A stretch of DNA of 64,000 bases. Origin: JBFMHP01 sp040752855 (GTDB lineage Bacteria > Pseudomonadota > Gammaproteobacteria > RBG-16-57-12). The position numbers were made by a program, and so were the translations under genes. A model generated the notes under the pieces. The model did no database searches and was not told where the DNA came from. It worked only from the letters and a program-made list of their open reading frames with translations. Below are positions 7,437 through 15,966 of the stretch, one piece after another; the stretch's first letter is position 1; each line of letters begins with the position of its first letter. The stretch covers positions 124,001 to 188,000 of the forward strand of contig JBFMHP010000021.1 in the NCBI GenBank assembly GCA_040752855.1. Reading direction: 5' to 3'.

Positions 7437-8569
7437 CAGACCACCTTCTTGCGAAACAGCAGGGTGGTGGCGGTAAACACCACCGCGGTGTACGCCATCA
7501 GCATCAGAAATTGCGGCCACAAAATCTCCAGGCCGATGCCTTTCATCATGATGCCTCGGGTGATTTCAATGAAATAACGCGCCGGAAACATGTAGGTGTA
7601 CATTTGCAGCATCTCCGGCATGGCGAAGATCGGAAACAGAAACCCGGAAAACAGAAACGAGGGCATCAGTGTCGCCATCAGGGCCAGCAACATCGCCACC
7701 AATTGACTACGCGTGATGCTTGAGATCAACAGGCCCAGGCATACCGTGCACAACACGTAGAGCGTGGTCGCCCCCAGGAACAACGGCAGACTGCCGAGAA
7801 AGGGGATATGGAACCCCCATACGCCGGCGGCCAGAATCATCAGCATCTCGAGGAAGGCGATCACGGCGTAGGGGATCATCTTGCCGGCGATAAACTGGTA
7901 CGGGCGGATGGGTGAAACGAAAATCTGCTGTACCGAGCCGGCCTCCTTCTCACGCACCACCGCCAACGTCGTCAGCAGCGGCGGGAACGCCATCAGGATC
8001 ACGCCGAGTAATCCGGGCACGATGTAGTACACACTCTTGAGCGGTGCGTTGAACCACACCCGGCTGTTCAACTCGATCGGCGAGAAATGCGCGGCGCCGT
8101 GGCCCGTGGCGGACAGTGCCTTGCTCATCTGCTCCAAGTTATAGTTCTGAATGATGGCCGCCGCATAGCCGGCCACCACCATGGCGGTCGGTGGAAACGA
8201 GCCATCCGCCAGCGTCTGCACACTGGCGGTCTGTCCGCGCGCGATTTTTTCGGAAAAATCCGGCGGTATCACCAGCACCAGCCGCGCCTTGCCTTCATCG
8301 AGCTGTTGTGCGATTTCGGCTTCCGCGCGGATCTCGTGCGCCCGCACGAAATAGCCCGAGTGCGGGAAGGCGTCGATCAGGGCGCGGCTCGCGGGGCTTT
8401 TATCCAGATCGTAGACCGCGAGCGCCGCGTCCTTCACATCGAGCGACAGCGCGGAACCAAACATATAGAGCATCAGCAGCGGCAGGATAATGGCGAACGA
8501 GAGCGTAACGGGATCGCGGCGGATCTCGCGTACTTCTTTCCATACCACCGCCCAGATCAAGCTTCTCAT
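7436..8569 (-). CDS. ABC-2 type exporter permease (YbhS-like), first subunit
   Basis: A 377-residue permease of the same family as the next gene. The N-terminal segment WKEVREIRRDPVTLSFAIIL leads into helix 1 at about 22-40. An extracytoplasmic domain follows to about residue 180. The membrane bundle contains AVVREKEAGSVQQIFVSPI. The ATG at 8569 overlaps the ATPase stop by four bases (ATGA), so both are made from one transcript. Two different permeases with one double ATPase indicate a heterodimeric channel. Confidence 0.88.
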   Translation of the reverse strand: MRSLIWAVVWKEVREIRRDPVTLSFAIILPLLMLYMFGSALSLDVKDAALAVYDLDKSPASRALIDAFPHSGYFVRAHEIRAEAEIAQQLDEGKARLVLVIPPDFSEKIARGQTASVQTLADGSFPPTAMVVAGYAAAIIQNYNLEQMSKALSATGHGAAHFSPIELNSRVWFNAPLKSVYYIVPGLLGVILMAFPPLLTTLAVVREKEAGSVQQIFVSPIRPYQFIAGKMIPYAVIAFLEMLMILAAGVWGFHIPFLGSLPLFLGATTLYVLCTVCLGLLISSITRSQLVAMLLALMATLMPSFLFSGFLFPIFAMPEMLQMYTYMFPARYFIEITRGIMMKGIGLEILWPQFLMLMAYTAVVFTATTLLFRKKVV

Positions 8570-10512
8570 ACCGCATTCCTTGCGCGCGGTGCAGCGGCTT
8601 CCAGACGCGTCTGTTCCATTTCGATGAACGCGATGAACACATCCTCGATGCTGAGCGGTACGCGCTCCACGCGGTGGACATGATGACCTGCGCGCTGCAG
8701 GTGTTCGATGATGCGCGGGCGCGCTTCTTCGGCATCATCCACCAAGAGATGCAAGCGGTCGCCGAAGAATGAAGGGCGGATGCCTTCGGTCTCGCGGAAG
8801 ATCGACAGTGCGGCGATCGGCTGGTCACATTCCAGCTCCAGTATCTCCCCGGCGCGCATGCCCGAGCGCAACGCATCCGGCGAGTCCAATGCGATCAGCC
8901 GCCCGTAATACAACAGCCCGAGTGTGTGGCAATGCTCGGCCTCATCCATGTAATGCGTCGTGACAAACACCGTGACACCTTGATCGGACAGACTGTAGAT
9001 GAGTTCCCAGAACCGGCGCCGCGACAGTGGGTCCACGCCGGCGGTGGGCTCGTCGAGAAAAATTACTTCCGGCTCGTGCAGCACCGCGCAGGCCAACGCC
9101 AGACGCTGCTTCACGCCGCCCGAGAGCGAGCGCGTCAGCATGGTTTCCTGTCCGTGCAATCCCGCCAGTTCCAACGCCCAGTCGCGGCGCACTGCCAGCT
9201 TCTCCCGCGGCACGCCATAGGCGCCGGCGAAAAACTCGATGTTCTCGCTCACGGTCATGTCTTCGTACAGCGAAAAGCGCTGCGACATGTAGCCGATGCG
9301 CGATTTCACTGCTTGTGTGTCCCGCCCTACAACATGGCCCGCGACACGCGCCTCGCCAGACGACGGCGCGAGCAAGCCGCACAGAATTCGGATCGTCGTG
9401 GTTTTGCCCGATCCGTTCGGGCCGAGAAAACCGAAGATTTCACCGCGCCGCACCGAAAAACTCACCTTGTCCACGGCGGTGAAACGGCCAAAGCGCAGCG
9501 TCAGATCCACCGCCTCCACCACGATCTCATCGCGGTTCGCCGCCGCCACTGCAACAGGGGAAACCGGGGCGGCGACGGCCTGCGTCAGGCGTGTGACGAA
9601 GACATCTTCGAGACTGGGCGCGACGGTACGCACGTGCTCGATTTCTATTCCGTGCGGTTGCAGTAATTCATTCACTGCAAATTGATTCGCATCTTTATTC
9701 TCATCATGGCTCTCCAGATGCAAATGGATGCGGTCACCAAAGACATAAGGCCGCGCCTGCGGCAGCGCCTGCTGCAGACGCGCGAGCGCCTGACGCTGGG
9801 GACGAGCGGTAAGTTCAAGCATCTGGCCTGGCATCTCCGCGCGCAGCCGCGCGGGCGCATCGCAGGCGATGAGACGCCCTTGATCCAGCAGTGCCACGCG
9901 TGTGCAGCGCTCCGCCTCATCCATGTACGGCGTCGAAACCACGATCGTGATCCCCTCGGCGAGCGCTTTATACAAGATGTTCCAGAATTCGCGCCGCGAT
10001 ACCGGGTCCACACCGGTGGTCGGCTCATCGAGGATCAGCAGTTCCGGCTGATGAATGAGCGCGCAGCACAGCGCGAGCTTTTTCTGCATGCCGCCGGAGA
10101 GCTGGCGCGCCGCCCGATCCCGGTGCTCGTGCAGGCGGGCGAACTCAAGCAACTGCTGTTTGCGTTCGCGCCGCACTGTCTCCGGCACGCGATGCAGGTC
10201 GGCGAAAAACTCGAGGTTCTCATCCACGGACAAGCGCCCATACAGGCTGAACGTCTGCGACATGTAACCGAGGCGCGCGGTGACCTGCGCCGCCTCGCGC
10301 ACCGTGTCACGTCCCAGCACCGTGGCGCGCCCGTGCGTGGGATCGAGAATAGCGGACAACATCTGCAGCGTGGTCGTCTTGCCCGCGCCGTCGGAGCCCA
10401 GCAGCCCGAACACTTCGCCTTGATTGATGGAAAACGACAGCGCCTGCACCGCCACCCGCGCGCCGTAATGCTTGGCAAGTCCCTCGGTCTGAATCACGGG
10501 TGGCGCGTTCAT
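8566..10512 (-). CDS. Double-domain ABC exporter ATPase (YbhF/RbbA-like)
   Basis: A 648-residue protein with two complete nucleotide-binding domains. NBD1 has Walker A GSDGAGKT, signature LSGGMQKK and Walker B LLILDEPTTGVDP. NBD2 has Walker A GPNGSGKT, signature LSGGVKQR and Walker B VIFLDEPTAGVDP. In NBD1 the switch histidine is replaced by proline (STPYMDEAE), whereas NBD2 keeps it (TTHYMDEAE), suggesting one catalytic and one degenerate site. ATG at 10512 was preferred to an in-frame TTG five codons earlier because GGGAAAGAT is well placed. It lies two bases after the adaptor gene and powers the two downstream permeases. Confidence 0.9.
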   Translation of the reverse strand: MNAPPVIQTEGLAKHYGARVAVQALSFSINQGEVFGLLGSDGAGKTTTLQMLSAILDPTHGRATVLGRDTVREAAQVTARLGYMSQTFSLYGRLSVDENLEFFADLHRVPETVRRERKQQLLEFARLHEHRDRAARQLSGGMQKKLALCCALIHQPELLILDEPTTGVDPVSRREFWNILYKALAEGITIVVSTPYMDEAERCTRVALLDQGRLIACDAPARLRAEMPGQMLELTARPQRQALARLQQALPQARPYVFGDRIHLHLESHDENKDANQFAVNELLQPHGIEIEHVRTVAPSLEDVFVTRLTQAVAAPVSPVAVAAANRDEIVVEAVDLTLRFGRFTAVDKVSFSVRRGEIFGFLGPNGSGKTTTIRILCGLLAPSSGEARVAGHVVGRDTQAVKSRIGYMSQRFSLYEDMTVSENIEFFAGAYGVPREKLAVRRDWALELAGLHGQETMLTRSLSGGVKQRLALACAVLHEPEVIFLDEPTAGVDPLSRRRFWELIYSLSDQGVTVFVTTHYMDEAEHCHTLGLLYYGRLIALDSPDALRSGMRAGEILELECDQPIAALSIFRETEGIRPSFFGDRLHLLVDDAEEARPRIIEHLQRAGHHVHRVERVPLSIEDVFIAFIEMEQTRLEAAAPRARNAV

Positions 10513-10514
10513 GG

Positions 10515-11462
10515 CTATCTTTCCCAAGCCGCATCCGGCTTCCAGCGGATGAGCGCATCGGCCGGCATTCCCGGCTTGAGCAGGCCCTGCGGATTCTTGA
10601 TCTCGAGTTTGACGCTGTAGACCAGCGTGACGCGCTCATCCGGCATGTGCACGTCCTTAGGCGTAAACTCGGCCTTCTTCGCGACTTCCGTCACCACCGC
10701 CTCGAAGGGTTGTTCTGGAAAAGAGTCCACATACACGCGCGCGGCATCGCCCAGCTTCACCTTGCCGATGTCCTTCTCCGGCAGATACACACGCAGATAG
10801 GGGCGGGTGAGATCCACCAGCACCACCAGCGGCTCGCCGGGAAGCATCAATTCACCGGCCTGCGCAGCCTTGGTCACCACGGTGCCTGCAATCGGCGCGG
10901 TGATGCGCGTCTCGGTCGAGGCCACTTGCGCCTCCTCGCGCGCGGCACGGGCAGCGACCGCCTCCGCCTGCGCCGCCGCCAGCTGCGCCTGCGCGGCCTG
11001 CAATTCACCTTCCGCGGCGCGCAGGGCATTCTCGGACTGATCCAGTTGCTGCGCTGAGACCGTGCCTTGTCGTTGTAAGGTCTGAATCCGCTGGTAATCC
11101 TGCCGTGCCTTTGCGACGTGGTGTTCCGCGGTGGTGAGGCGCGCCGAGACCTGTGTGATTTGTTTCTCGGCCGCTGCTACGTGGGCGGTGGCCTGCGCCA
11201 GGCGCGCGTCGATCTCCTCGGCCGACAGCTCCGCGATCAGCGCATCTTTCTCGACGTGATCGCCTTCCGCCACCGCCAAGCGGGTGATACGCCCCGTCAC
11301 TTTGCTGCTCACCGTGACTTCGGTACCTTCGATCCGCCCATAGCCCTCCAGGATGCCGTCCGGCAACCCCGGCGGAAAGAGCTGCTGCCACAGCAGCCAT
11401 CCGGCACCCGTCAAGACAAGCAAAAGGACTGCGGTAGTTGCAATGAATTTATTCTTCTTCAT
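10515..11462 (-). CDS. HlyD/YbhG-type periplasmic adaptor (membrane fusion) protein
   Basis: A 315-residue protein with a signal anchor at residues 7-26. A biotinyl-lipoyl half-motif surrounds EGYGRIEGTEVTVSSKVTGR, followed by an Ala/Gln-rich coiled coil (about 85-190, many EAQ repeats). The second lipoyl half is TRITAPIAGTVVTKAAQAGE, followed by a beta-barrel domain. Such adaptors bridge an inner-membrane transporter to an outer-membrane channel. No outer-membrane partner is encoded in this unit, so it may use a channel from elsewhere. It precedes the ATPase gene. Confidence 0.88.
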   Translation of the reverse strand: MKKNKFIATTAVLLLVLTGAGWLLWQQLFPPGLPDGILEGYGRIEGTEVTVSSKVTGRITRLAVAEGDHVEKDALIAELSAEEIDARLAQATAHVAAAEKQITQVSARLTTAEHHVAKARQDYQRIQTLQRQGTVSAQQLDQSENALRAAEGELQAAQAQLAAAQAEAVAARAAREEAQVASTETRITAPIAGTVVTKAAQAGELMLPGEPLVVLVDLTRPYLRVYLPEKDIGKVKLGDAARVYVDSFPEQPFEAVVTEVAKKAEFTPKDVHMPDERVTLVYSVKLEIKNPQGLLKPGMPADALIRWKPDAAWER

Positions 11463-11520
11463 GTGCGATCCTCTCCAGTTTGCCGATGCGGTACAAGGTC
11501 ACACGCATGCCGGACATTTC

Positions 11521-12003
11521 TTAGCCATGAAAATGCGGGTCGCGGACCTCCAGATTTCCCAGCTCGCATTCTTCTTCATAGTGCACGAATGCCCGGCGCA
11601 GACGCTCCGCCCACCCTTCACCCAAGTGCACGCCGATTTGCGCCAACTTCGCCTCGATCTGTTCGCTCGTTACCTGCATCAGGTCGTAGGTAATCTCCAC
11701 CGTATTCTCCGCTACGGTCACGTCTCTTATCCCCATCATCGTCTTCAACTCCTCGACGAGCATCTCCACCTCCGGTGGGGACAGCGACACCGCAAGATGC
11801 AATCGTCGCCGCTTCAGCACCTCCCGTCCCTCCTGCTTCGGCGCCTGTTGGCCGGTGTAACCGATATACGCGTGCGGGTGGGCGAGAAAGCGTTCCTTGC
11901 ATTGGGGCGAACAGAATGCGAAATGCATTCGCAAATAAATGATTTCGTTCCGGTGTGGTTCCACTTCCATCCCGCACACCGGGTCTTTCACTGTTGTGTG
12001 CAT
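11521..12003 (-). CDS. YHS-domain protein with HMA-like C-terminal domain
   Basis: A 160-residue protein. The N-terminal YHS domain reads VKDPVCGMEVEP and FAFCSPQCKERF. After a basic linker (about residues 62-75), the C-terminal part LHLAVSLSPPEVEMLVEEL to VEITYDLMQVTSEQIEAKL has the beta-alpha-beta-beta-alpha-beta pattern of a heavy-metal-associated domain but lacks the usual CxxC. The gene is first in the exporter unit; CGGAGGAAAGCG precedes ATG at 12003. The reading frame stays open upstream to about 12190 without a better start. It may deliver or sense metal for the exporter. Confidence 0.75.
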   Translation of the reverse strand: MHTTVKDPVCGMEVEPHRNEIIYLRMHFAFCSPQCKERFLAHPHAYIGYTGQQAPKQEGREVLKRRRLHLAVSLSPPEVEMLVEELKTMMGIRDVTVAENTVEITYDLMQVTSEQIEAKLAQIGVHLGEGWAERLRRAFVHYEEECELGNLEVRDPHFHG

Positions 12004-12381
12004 CGCTTTCCTCCGAAAGTGACGTGACTCGTGGCTCCCCGGTCGGTGTCGTTCACCGCTTGGCGCCTTAAAGATGTGGTACAGCGACACCCGTACCAGC
12101 GCGAGGCGCCCGCCGCAACCGTAGGCTTTCACCAGACCGGGCAGGAAATTCCGCAGGAGTATTGCAGCGGTGATCGGATTTGCCCGCGCGATGCGCGTGG
12201 GTTCCTCCTAAAAACATAGTCTACGAACCGGATGATCACTACTCCGGGACGGATCAGTCAGGCTCACCAGGTATACCGGCGCAACCGCACAAAAACCGAT
12301 GGTCGCTAACAACAAATGCTCACATACTTCATTCAAGTTCTTTTTGAAGAACAGCACTGCGTGCGGCGCACGGGTGCGCCG

Positions 12382-12411
12382 TTGAAAAAGGACCTGGACG
12401 GTCTTTTTCAA
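12382..12411. terminator. Imperfect hairpin, possible bidirectional terminator
   Basis: TTGAAAAAGGACC and GGTCTTTTTCAA pair with one bulged G and a five-base loop. Both arms carry A/T runs, so the RNA from either strand ends its stem in a U-rich segment. It lies between operator copy 3 and the exporter unit; whether it stops or attenuates transcription toward that unit is unknown. Confidence 0.35.
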
Positions 12412-12502
12412 CATCCTGTCAGCGAAGGGTGCTCTATCCCGGTTCTATCGCCGACGGATAATGGCTTTCCGGCCACCATAGCCATGTTCCTCTGTCCCAA
12501 AG

Positions 12503-12540
12503 GTGACGAGCGCATTACAATTTCGTAATGCGGCTGTCAT
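12503..12540. promoter_or_regulatory. Palindromic operator, copy 3, extended and symmetric
   Basis: CATTACAATTTCGTAATG at 12513-12530 is flanked on the left by GTGAC (12503-12507) and on the right by GTCAT (12536-12540), each five bases away, giving a nearly symmetric 38-base site. It lies 86 bases before the response regulator start. In its minus orientation it shares a GTCAC..GGGACAG stretch with copy 1. It may serve both the regulator and the exporter unit. Confidence 0.68.
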
Positions 12541-12615
12541 CTTTCTGGAACCGGGTGGCGGATACAGTGGGATGAAGTCCGTTGGCGACGCCATTCAAAA
12601 CCTTATGGGCAGGCA

Positions 12616-13299
12616 ATGAAGATCCTGATTGTCGAAGACGAAAACAAGCTCGGTGACTATATTCGACAAGGGCTTGTCGAGTCGGGTTTCGTGGTCGATC
12701 TTGCTCGCAATGGGTTGGATGGACACCACCTCGCCATGACCGGGTCTTACGACCTGCTCATCCTCGATGTCATGCTGCCGAGCCTCGACGGCTGGCAAAT
12801 ACTGAAATCGCTGCGAGAGGCCGGAAAAAATGCGCCGGTCCTGTTTCTGACCGCGCGCGACAGTGTGGACGACCGCGTCAAGGGCTTGGAACTGGGCGCC
12901 GATGACTACCTGGTCAAGCCCTTCGCCTTCGCCGAGTTGCTGGCACGGGTGCGCACCTTGTTGCGGCGCGGGGCCGGCGCGCCGGTCGAGACCGCGCTCA
13001 AGGTCGCGGATCTCGAGCTCGATTTGGCGCGCCGCCGTGTCACCCGCGCGGGACGGCGCATCCCGCTCACCGCCAAGGAATTTGCCCTGCTGGAACTGTT
13101 GATGCGCCGCCAGGGCGAGGTGTTGACGCGCTCCCTGATCGCCTCCCAGGTCTGGGACATGAATTTCGACAGCGACACCAACGTCATCGACGTCGCCATC
13201 CGCCGCCTGCGGGCGAAGATCGACGACGACTTCGCGCTCAAGCTGATCCACACGGTGCGCGGCATGGGCTACATGCTCGACGAGACCGGCGCACTCTGA
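12616..13299 (+). CDS. OmpR-family response regulator, CusR/CopR type
   Basis: A 227-residue regulator. The receiver domain has an acidic pocket at E7/D8, phospho-Asp D51 in LLILDVMLPSLDGW, a conserved Thr in LFLTARDS and Lys in DYLVKPFAF. The C-terminal winged helix contains LTAKEFALLELLMRRQGEVL and a SDTNVIDVAIRRLRAKID recognition region typical of metal-responsive CusR, CopR and CzcR. The sensor kinase begins seven bases after its stop. The palindromic site directly upstream implies autoregulation. Related boxes upstream of two nearby operons suggest a local regulon. Which metal it answers to cannot be read from the sequence. Confidence 0.88.
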   Translation: MKILIVEDENKLGDYIRQGLVESGFVVDLARNGLDGHHLAMTGSYDLLILDVMLPSLDGWQILKSLREAGKNAPVLFLTARDSVDDRVKGLELGADDYLVKPFAFAELLARVRTLLRRGAGAPVETALKVADLELDLARRRVTRAGRRIPLTAKEFALLELLMRRQGEVLTRSLIASQVWDMNFDSDTNVIDVAIRRLRAKIDDDFALKLIHTVRGMGYMLDETGAL

Positions 13300-13306
13300 G
13301 CTGTCG

Positions 13307-14710
13307 ATGCGCCGTCCCCTCTCCCTCGCACTGCGCGTCACACTGCTCTTCGGCATCGCCGCGGCAGTCGTGTTCCCCGTATTCGGCTGGTTCATCAACC
13401 GTTCCATCGAAGCGCACTTCAGCGTGGAAGATATCAACGAACTCCGCGTCATCGCCCAGGCCGTTCAGCGGGCCTGGGCCGCCGTCCGCAGTGAAGACGA
13501 TCTGCCGATTATCGAAGGCAGAATCAACGACATTCTGGTCGGGCATCACAACGCATCGCTGTATCTCACCGCGCATGATGGACAAACGATCTATGCCAGC
13601 CCCGGCCCGGATCTCTCCGGCATCATCAAGGCCGCGATGGCCGACAATAGCAAGGATACAACGCGGGAGTGGCGCGAGGGTGATAACCACTACCGCGTGC
13701 TGATACTACGCATGGAGGAGGGCGCCGCGGGCAATGCGCCTTACACCGTGGCGGTGGCGGTTGCGATTGATCATCATCTACACTTTCTCGACGAATTTCG
13801 CCGCGCCTTGTGGTTGATGATCGCTGCCGGCATCGCGGTGATGTGCCTCATGGGCTGGATCGCGGTACGCCGGGGGCATGCGCCCTTGCATGATGTCGCG
13901 AGCCAGATCAGACAAATCAGCGCCAACCGATTGAAAACCCGTCTTGCGGCGGAAAGCGTTCCGGCGGAACTCGCCGATCTCGCGGGTTCCTTCAATGAGA
14001 TGCTGGAACGCGTGGATGAGGCCTTTCAACGTATCTCGAATTTTTCCGCCGATATCGCCCATGAACTGCGCACCCCCGTGACGACCTTGATGACGCAGAC
14101 CCAGGTCGCGCTCGCGCAAGCACGCACCCCCGACGAGTATCGGGAGATTCTCTACTCGAATATCGAGGAATACGAACGCATGACACAGATGATCGGCGAC
14201 ATGCTGTTCCTGGCCAAGGCGGACAATGGTTTGTGCCAGCCCGATTCCACCGAGGTCGACTTGGGCAAGGAGGTGCGGAGTCTGTTTGACTATTACGAGG
14301 TCTTGGCCGAGGAGCGCCGTGTGCTGCTGGCGCTCGAAGGCGCGGCCGTCGTCTTCGGTGACCGGTTGATGTTGCGGCGTGCGCTGAGCAACCTGCTTTC
14401 CAATGCGATCCGCCATACGCCCTCGGGGCAGACGGTGCGGGTCCGGCTGGAGTCTGGGGACAACGATGAAACCCGCATCAGCGTCGAAAACCCCGGCCCC
14501 ACCATCCCGGCGATACATATCCCGAAACTGTTCGACCGATTCTATCGCGCCGACCCCTCGCGCCAGCGCAGCGGCGAAAGCACTGGGCTGGGGCTCGCCA
14601 TCGTCAAGTCGATCATCGATGCGCATGGCGGCGGCATCGACGTGACATCCGCAGACGAGCGCACGGCGTTTCGCATCACGCTCTACGGGCGGCCCAGGTT
14701 CCCCGAGTGA
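13307..14710 (+). CDS. Heavy-metal-type sensor histidine kinase
   Basis: A 467-residue partner of the preceding regulator. TM1 lies at about residues 9-30 and TM2 at about 168-188, enclosing a periplasmic sensor of about 135 residues with several histidines. A HAMP segment (about 189-240) follows. The dimerisation box FSADIAHELRTPVTT carries the phospho-His at 252. The ATP domain shows LSNLLSNAIRHT, a degenerate D-box-like stretch and GLGLAIVKSI. The overall layout matches CusS/CopS sensors. The start is ATG at 13307, eight bases after the regulator stop. Confidence 0.87.
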   Translation: MRRPLSLALRVTLLFGIAAAVVFPVFGWFINRSIEAHFSVEDINELRVIAQAVQRAWAAVRSEDDLPIIEGRINDILVGHHNASLYLTAHDGQTIYASPGPDLSGIIKAAMADNSKDTTREWREGDNHYRVLILRMEEGAAGNAPYTVAVAVAIDHHLHFLDEFRRALWLMIAAGIAVMCLMGWIAVRRGHAPLHDVASQIRQISANRLKTRLAAESVPAELADLAGSFNEMLERVDEAFQRISNFSADIAHELRTPVTTLMTQTQVALAQARTPDEYREILYSNIEEYERMTQMIGDMLFLAKADNGLCQPDSTEVDLGKEVRSLFDYYEVLAEERRVLLALEGAAVVFGDRLMLRRALSNLLSNAIRHTPSGQTVRVRLESGDNDETRISVENPGPTIPAIHIPKLFDRFYRADPSRQRSGESTGLGLAIVKSIIDAHGGGIDVTSADERTAFRITLYGRPRFPE

Positions 14711-14849
14711 TCCATCGGCCGGCCTGTCCAGCGCCGACTGTCTTTGGTCGTCATTGAATTCTCATAAAAAACAGGATAAATTTGGCCGGCGTGTGGCGGT
14801 CACCCTGTGTGGCCGAGTCACATGGAAAAGACTAAGAGGAAGAGTCGAT

Positions 14850-15896
14850 ATGAACAAATTAAGCGCGGCATCAATCCTTGTGCTGAGCGGTATCGTGGCC
14901 GGCTGCGGCGGTGGTGAGAATAACGTTGGCAGTAACGATATCACTTATACGGGCGCAACCAATGCAGCGGCGATTACTGCAGAGAATGTAAAATCCATCG
15001 CTGAATCATCGGCGGAAGCGGTTTACCAAGCCGTTAACCATGAACCAGCGGGCGCAGCCGCCAGTGTCATGATGACTGCTGATGGTGGCGTTCAGAATGG
15101 TGACCCCCTTGCTGCGGTAAGCGATATTGTTGTTTCTGATTCCATTGATGCCTGCGGTCAGGGCGTCTCCATTAGTGGGGAAGATATCACCATTTCGGGC
15201 GATCACAATGCTCCTGGCCAAGGGATCGTGATTAGTGGCGACAACATCACGATTTCCGGTTCGCTCGATGCCTGCGGCCAAGGGATCATGATCAGCGGCG
15301 GCACCATTACTGTTCTTTCTTCTTTCGATGCACCCGACGGGGGAATCATCATCGATACGAGCAGTGCCCCTGTTTCTGTTGATAGCACGATCGCCACCGA
15401 TGATGTGTTGGTCTTCGACACGGGCAGCGTTTCTTTTTCAGAGCTTCCCAATAACCTAACTACCAATGGTGGCAATGTTTCCCTCAATCATTCAGAGGAC
15501 CTTACCCTCGGTGAAGGCGGTTCTTTGACCCTTCCTTCGCCTATTCTCGGCGGCAAGGACAGCCAGGGATTCATATCGGTAACCAGCTCCACTCTAACTT
15601 TTGTTCCTTATCGAAGCGAAGATGGAAATACCTACCAGCTCATGAACCCAGTCGTTTCCGGCGATGGCACCAATGGCTGGAATGTAGGTGCGACGTTTTA
15701 CCATCCCAGTCACGGATCGGTAAACATTGTGGCTAGCGGTGTCAAATTCGGCTGTCGCAATCACCGTCCGAGCAGTGGCGTCATTAGTATCGAGGATGCA
15801 AATGGAGCCACGGTCTCGGTTACTTTCGAGGGCTGTAGCAGGTATGCTGGAAGTTATGCTATCGGAACTGGCGACGTGAGTTTCAGCGGCTGGTAA
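14850..15896 (+). CDS. Secreted lipoprotein with 20-residue beta-helix-like repeats
   Basis: A 348-residue protein of no recognised family. A lipobox (LSGIVAGC, Cys19) predicts an acylated envelope protein. Residues 98-177 consist of four tandem 20-residue units such as SIDACGQGVSISGEDITISG and DHNAPGQGIVISGDNITISG, with alternating hydrophobic residues typical of a right-handed beta-helix. Two units contain a DACGQG turn with cysteine. The C-terminal part is Gly/Ser-rich with a few Cys. AGAGGAAGAG places the start at ATG 14850. It follows the sensor kinase by 139 bases and is bounded by a terminator. Its base composition is lower in GC than that of its neighbours, which could mean later acquisition. 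Confidence 0.6.
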   Translation: MNKLSAASILVLSGIVAGCGGGENNVGSNDITYTGATNAAAITAENVKSIAESSAEAVYQAVNHEPAGAAASVMMTADGGVQNGDPLAAVSDIVVSDSIDACGQGVSISGEDITISGDHNAPGQGIVISGDNITISGSLDACGQGIMISGGTITVLSSFDAPDGGIIIDTSSAPVSVDSTIATDDVLVFDTGSVSFSELPNNLTTNGGNVSLNHSEDLTLGEGGSLTLPSPILGGKDSQGFISVTSSTLTFVPYRSEDGNTYQLMNPVVSGDGTNGWNVGATFYHPSHGSVNIVASGVKFGCRNHRPSSGVISIEDANGATVSVTFEGCSRYAGSYAIGTGDVSFSGW

Positions 15897-15920
15897 TTCA
15901 ACTCGCATACCTGAAAGATA

Positions 15921-15946
15921 AAAGCGCGGGCCATCCCGCGTTTTTT
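15921..15946 (+). terminator. Rho-independent terminator after the lipoprotein gene
   Basis: AAAGCGCGGGCCATCCCGCG followed by six T. It lies 25 bases after the lipoprotein stop and also separates it from the convergent LysR gene. Confidence 0.85.
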
Positions 15947-15966
15947 GTATGCGCTCAAAAGAATTT

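Larger units (their letters stand above)
12004..12615. other. 612-base intergenic region between exporter unit and regulator
   Basis: Holds an imperfect hairpin (12382-12411) and the third operator (12503-12540). The frame of the YHS/HMA-like gene is open upstream to a strong AGGAGG (near 12208) that lacks a start codon at the right distance, so an older, longer gene may have decayed. A 68-codon minus frame at 12208-12414 overlaps the hairpin and has no recognised features. Confidence 0.4.

Noticed and set aside
12208..12414. 68-codon minus frame in the gap before the regulator
   Set aside because: Overlaps a hairpin, no family resemblance, weak start.
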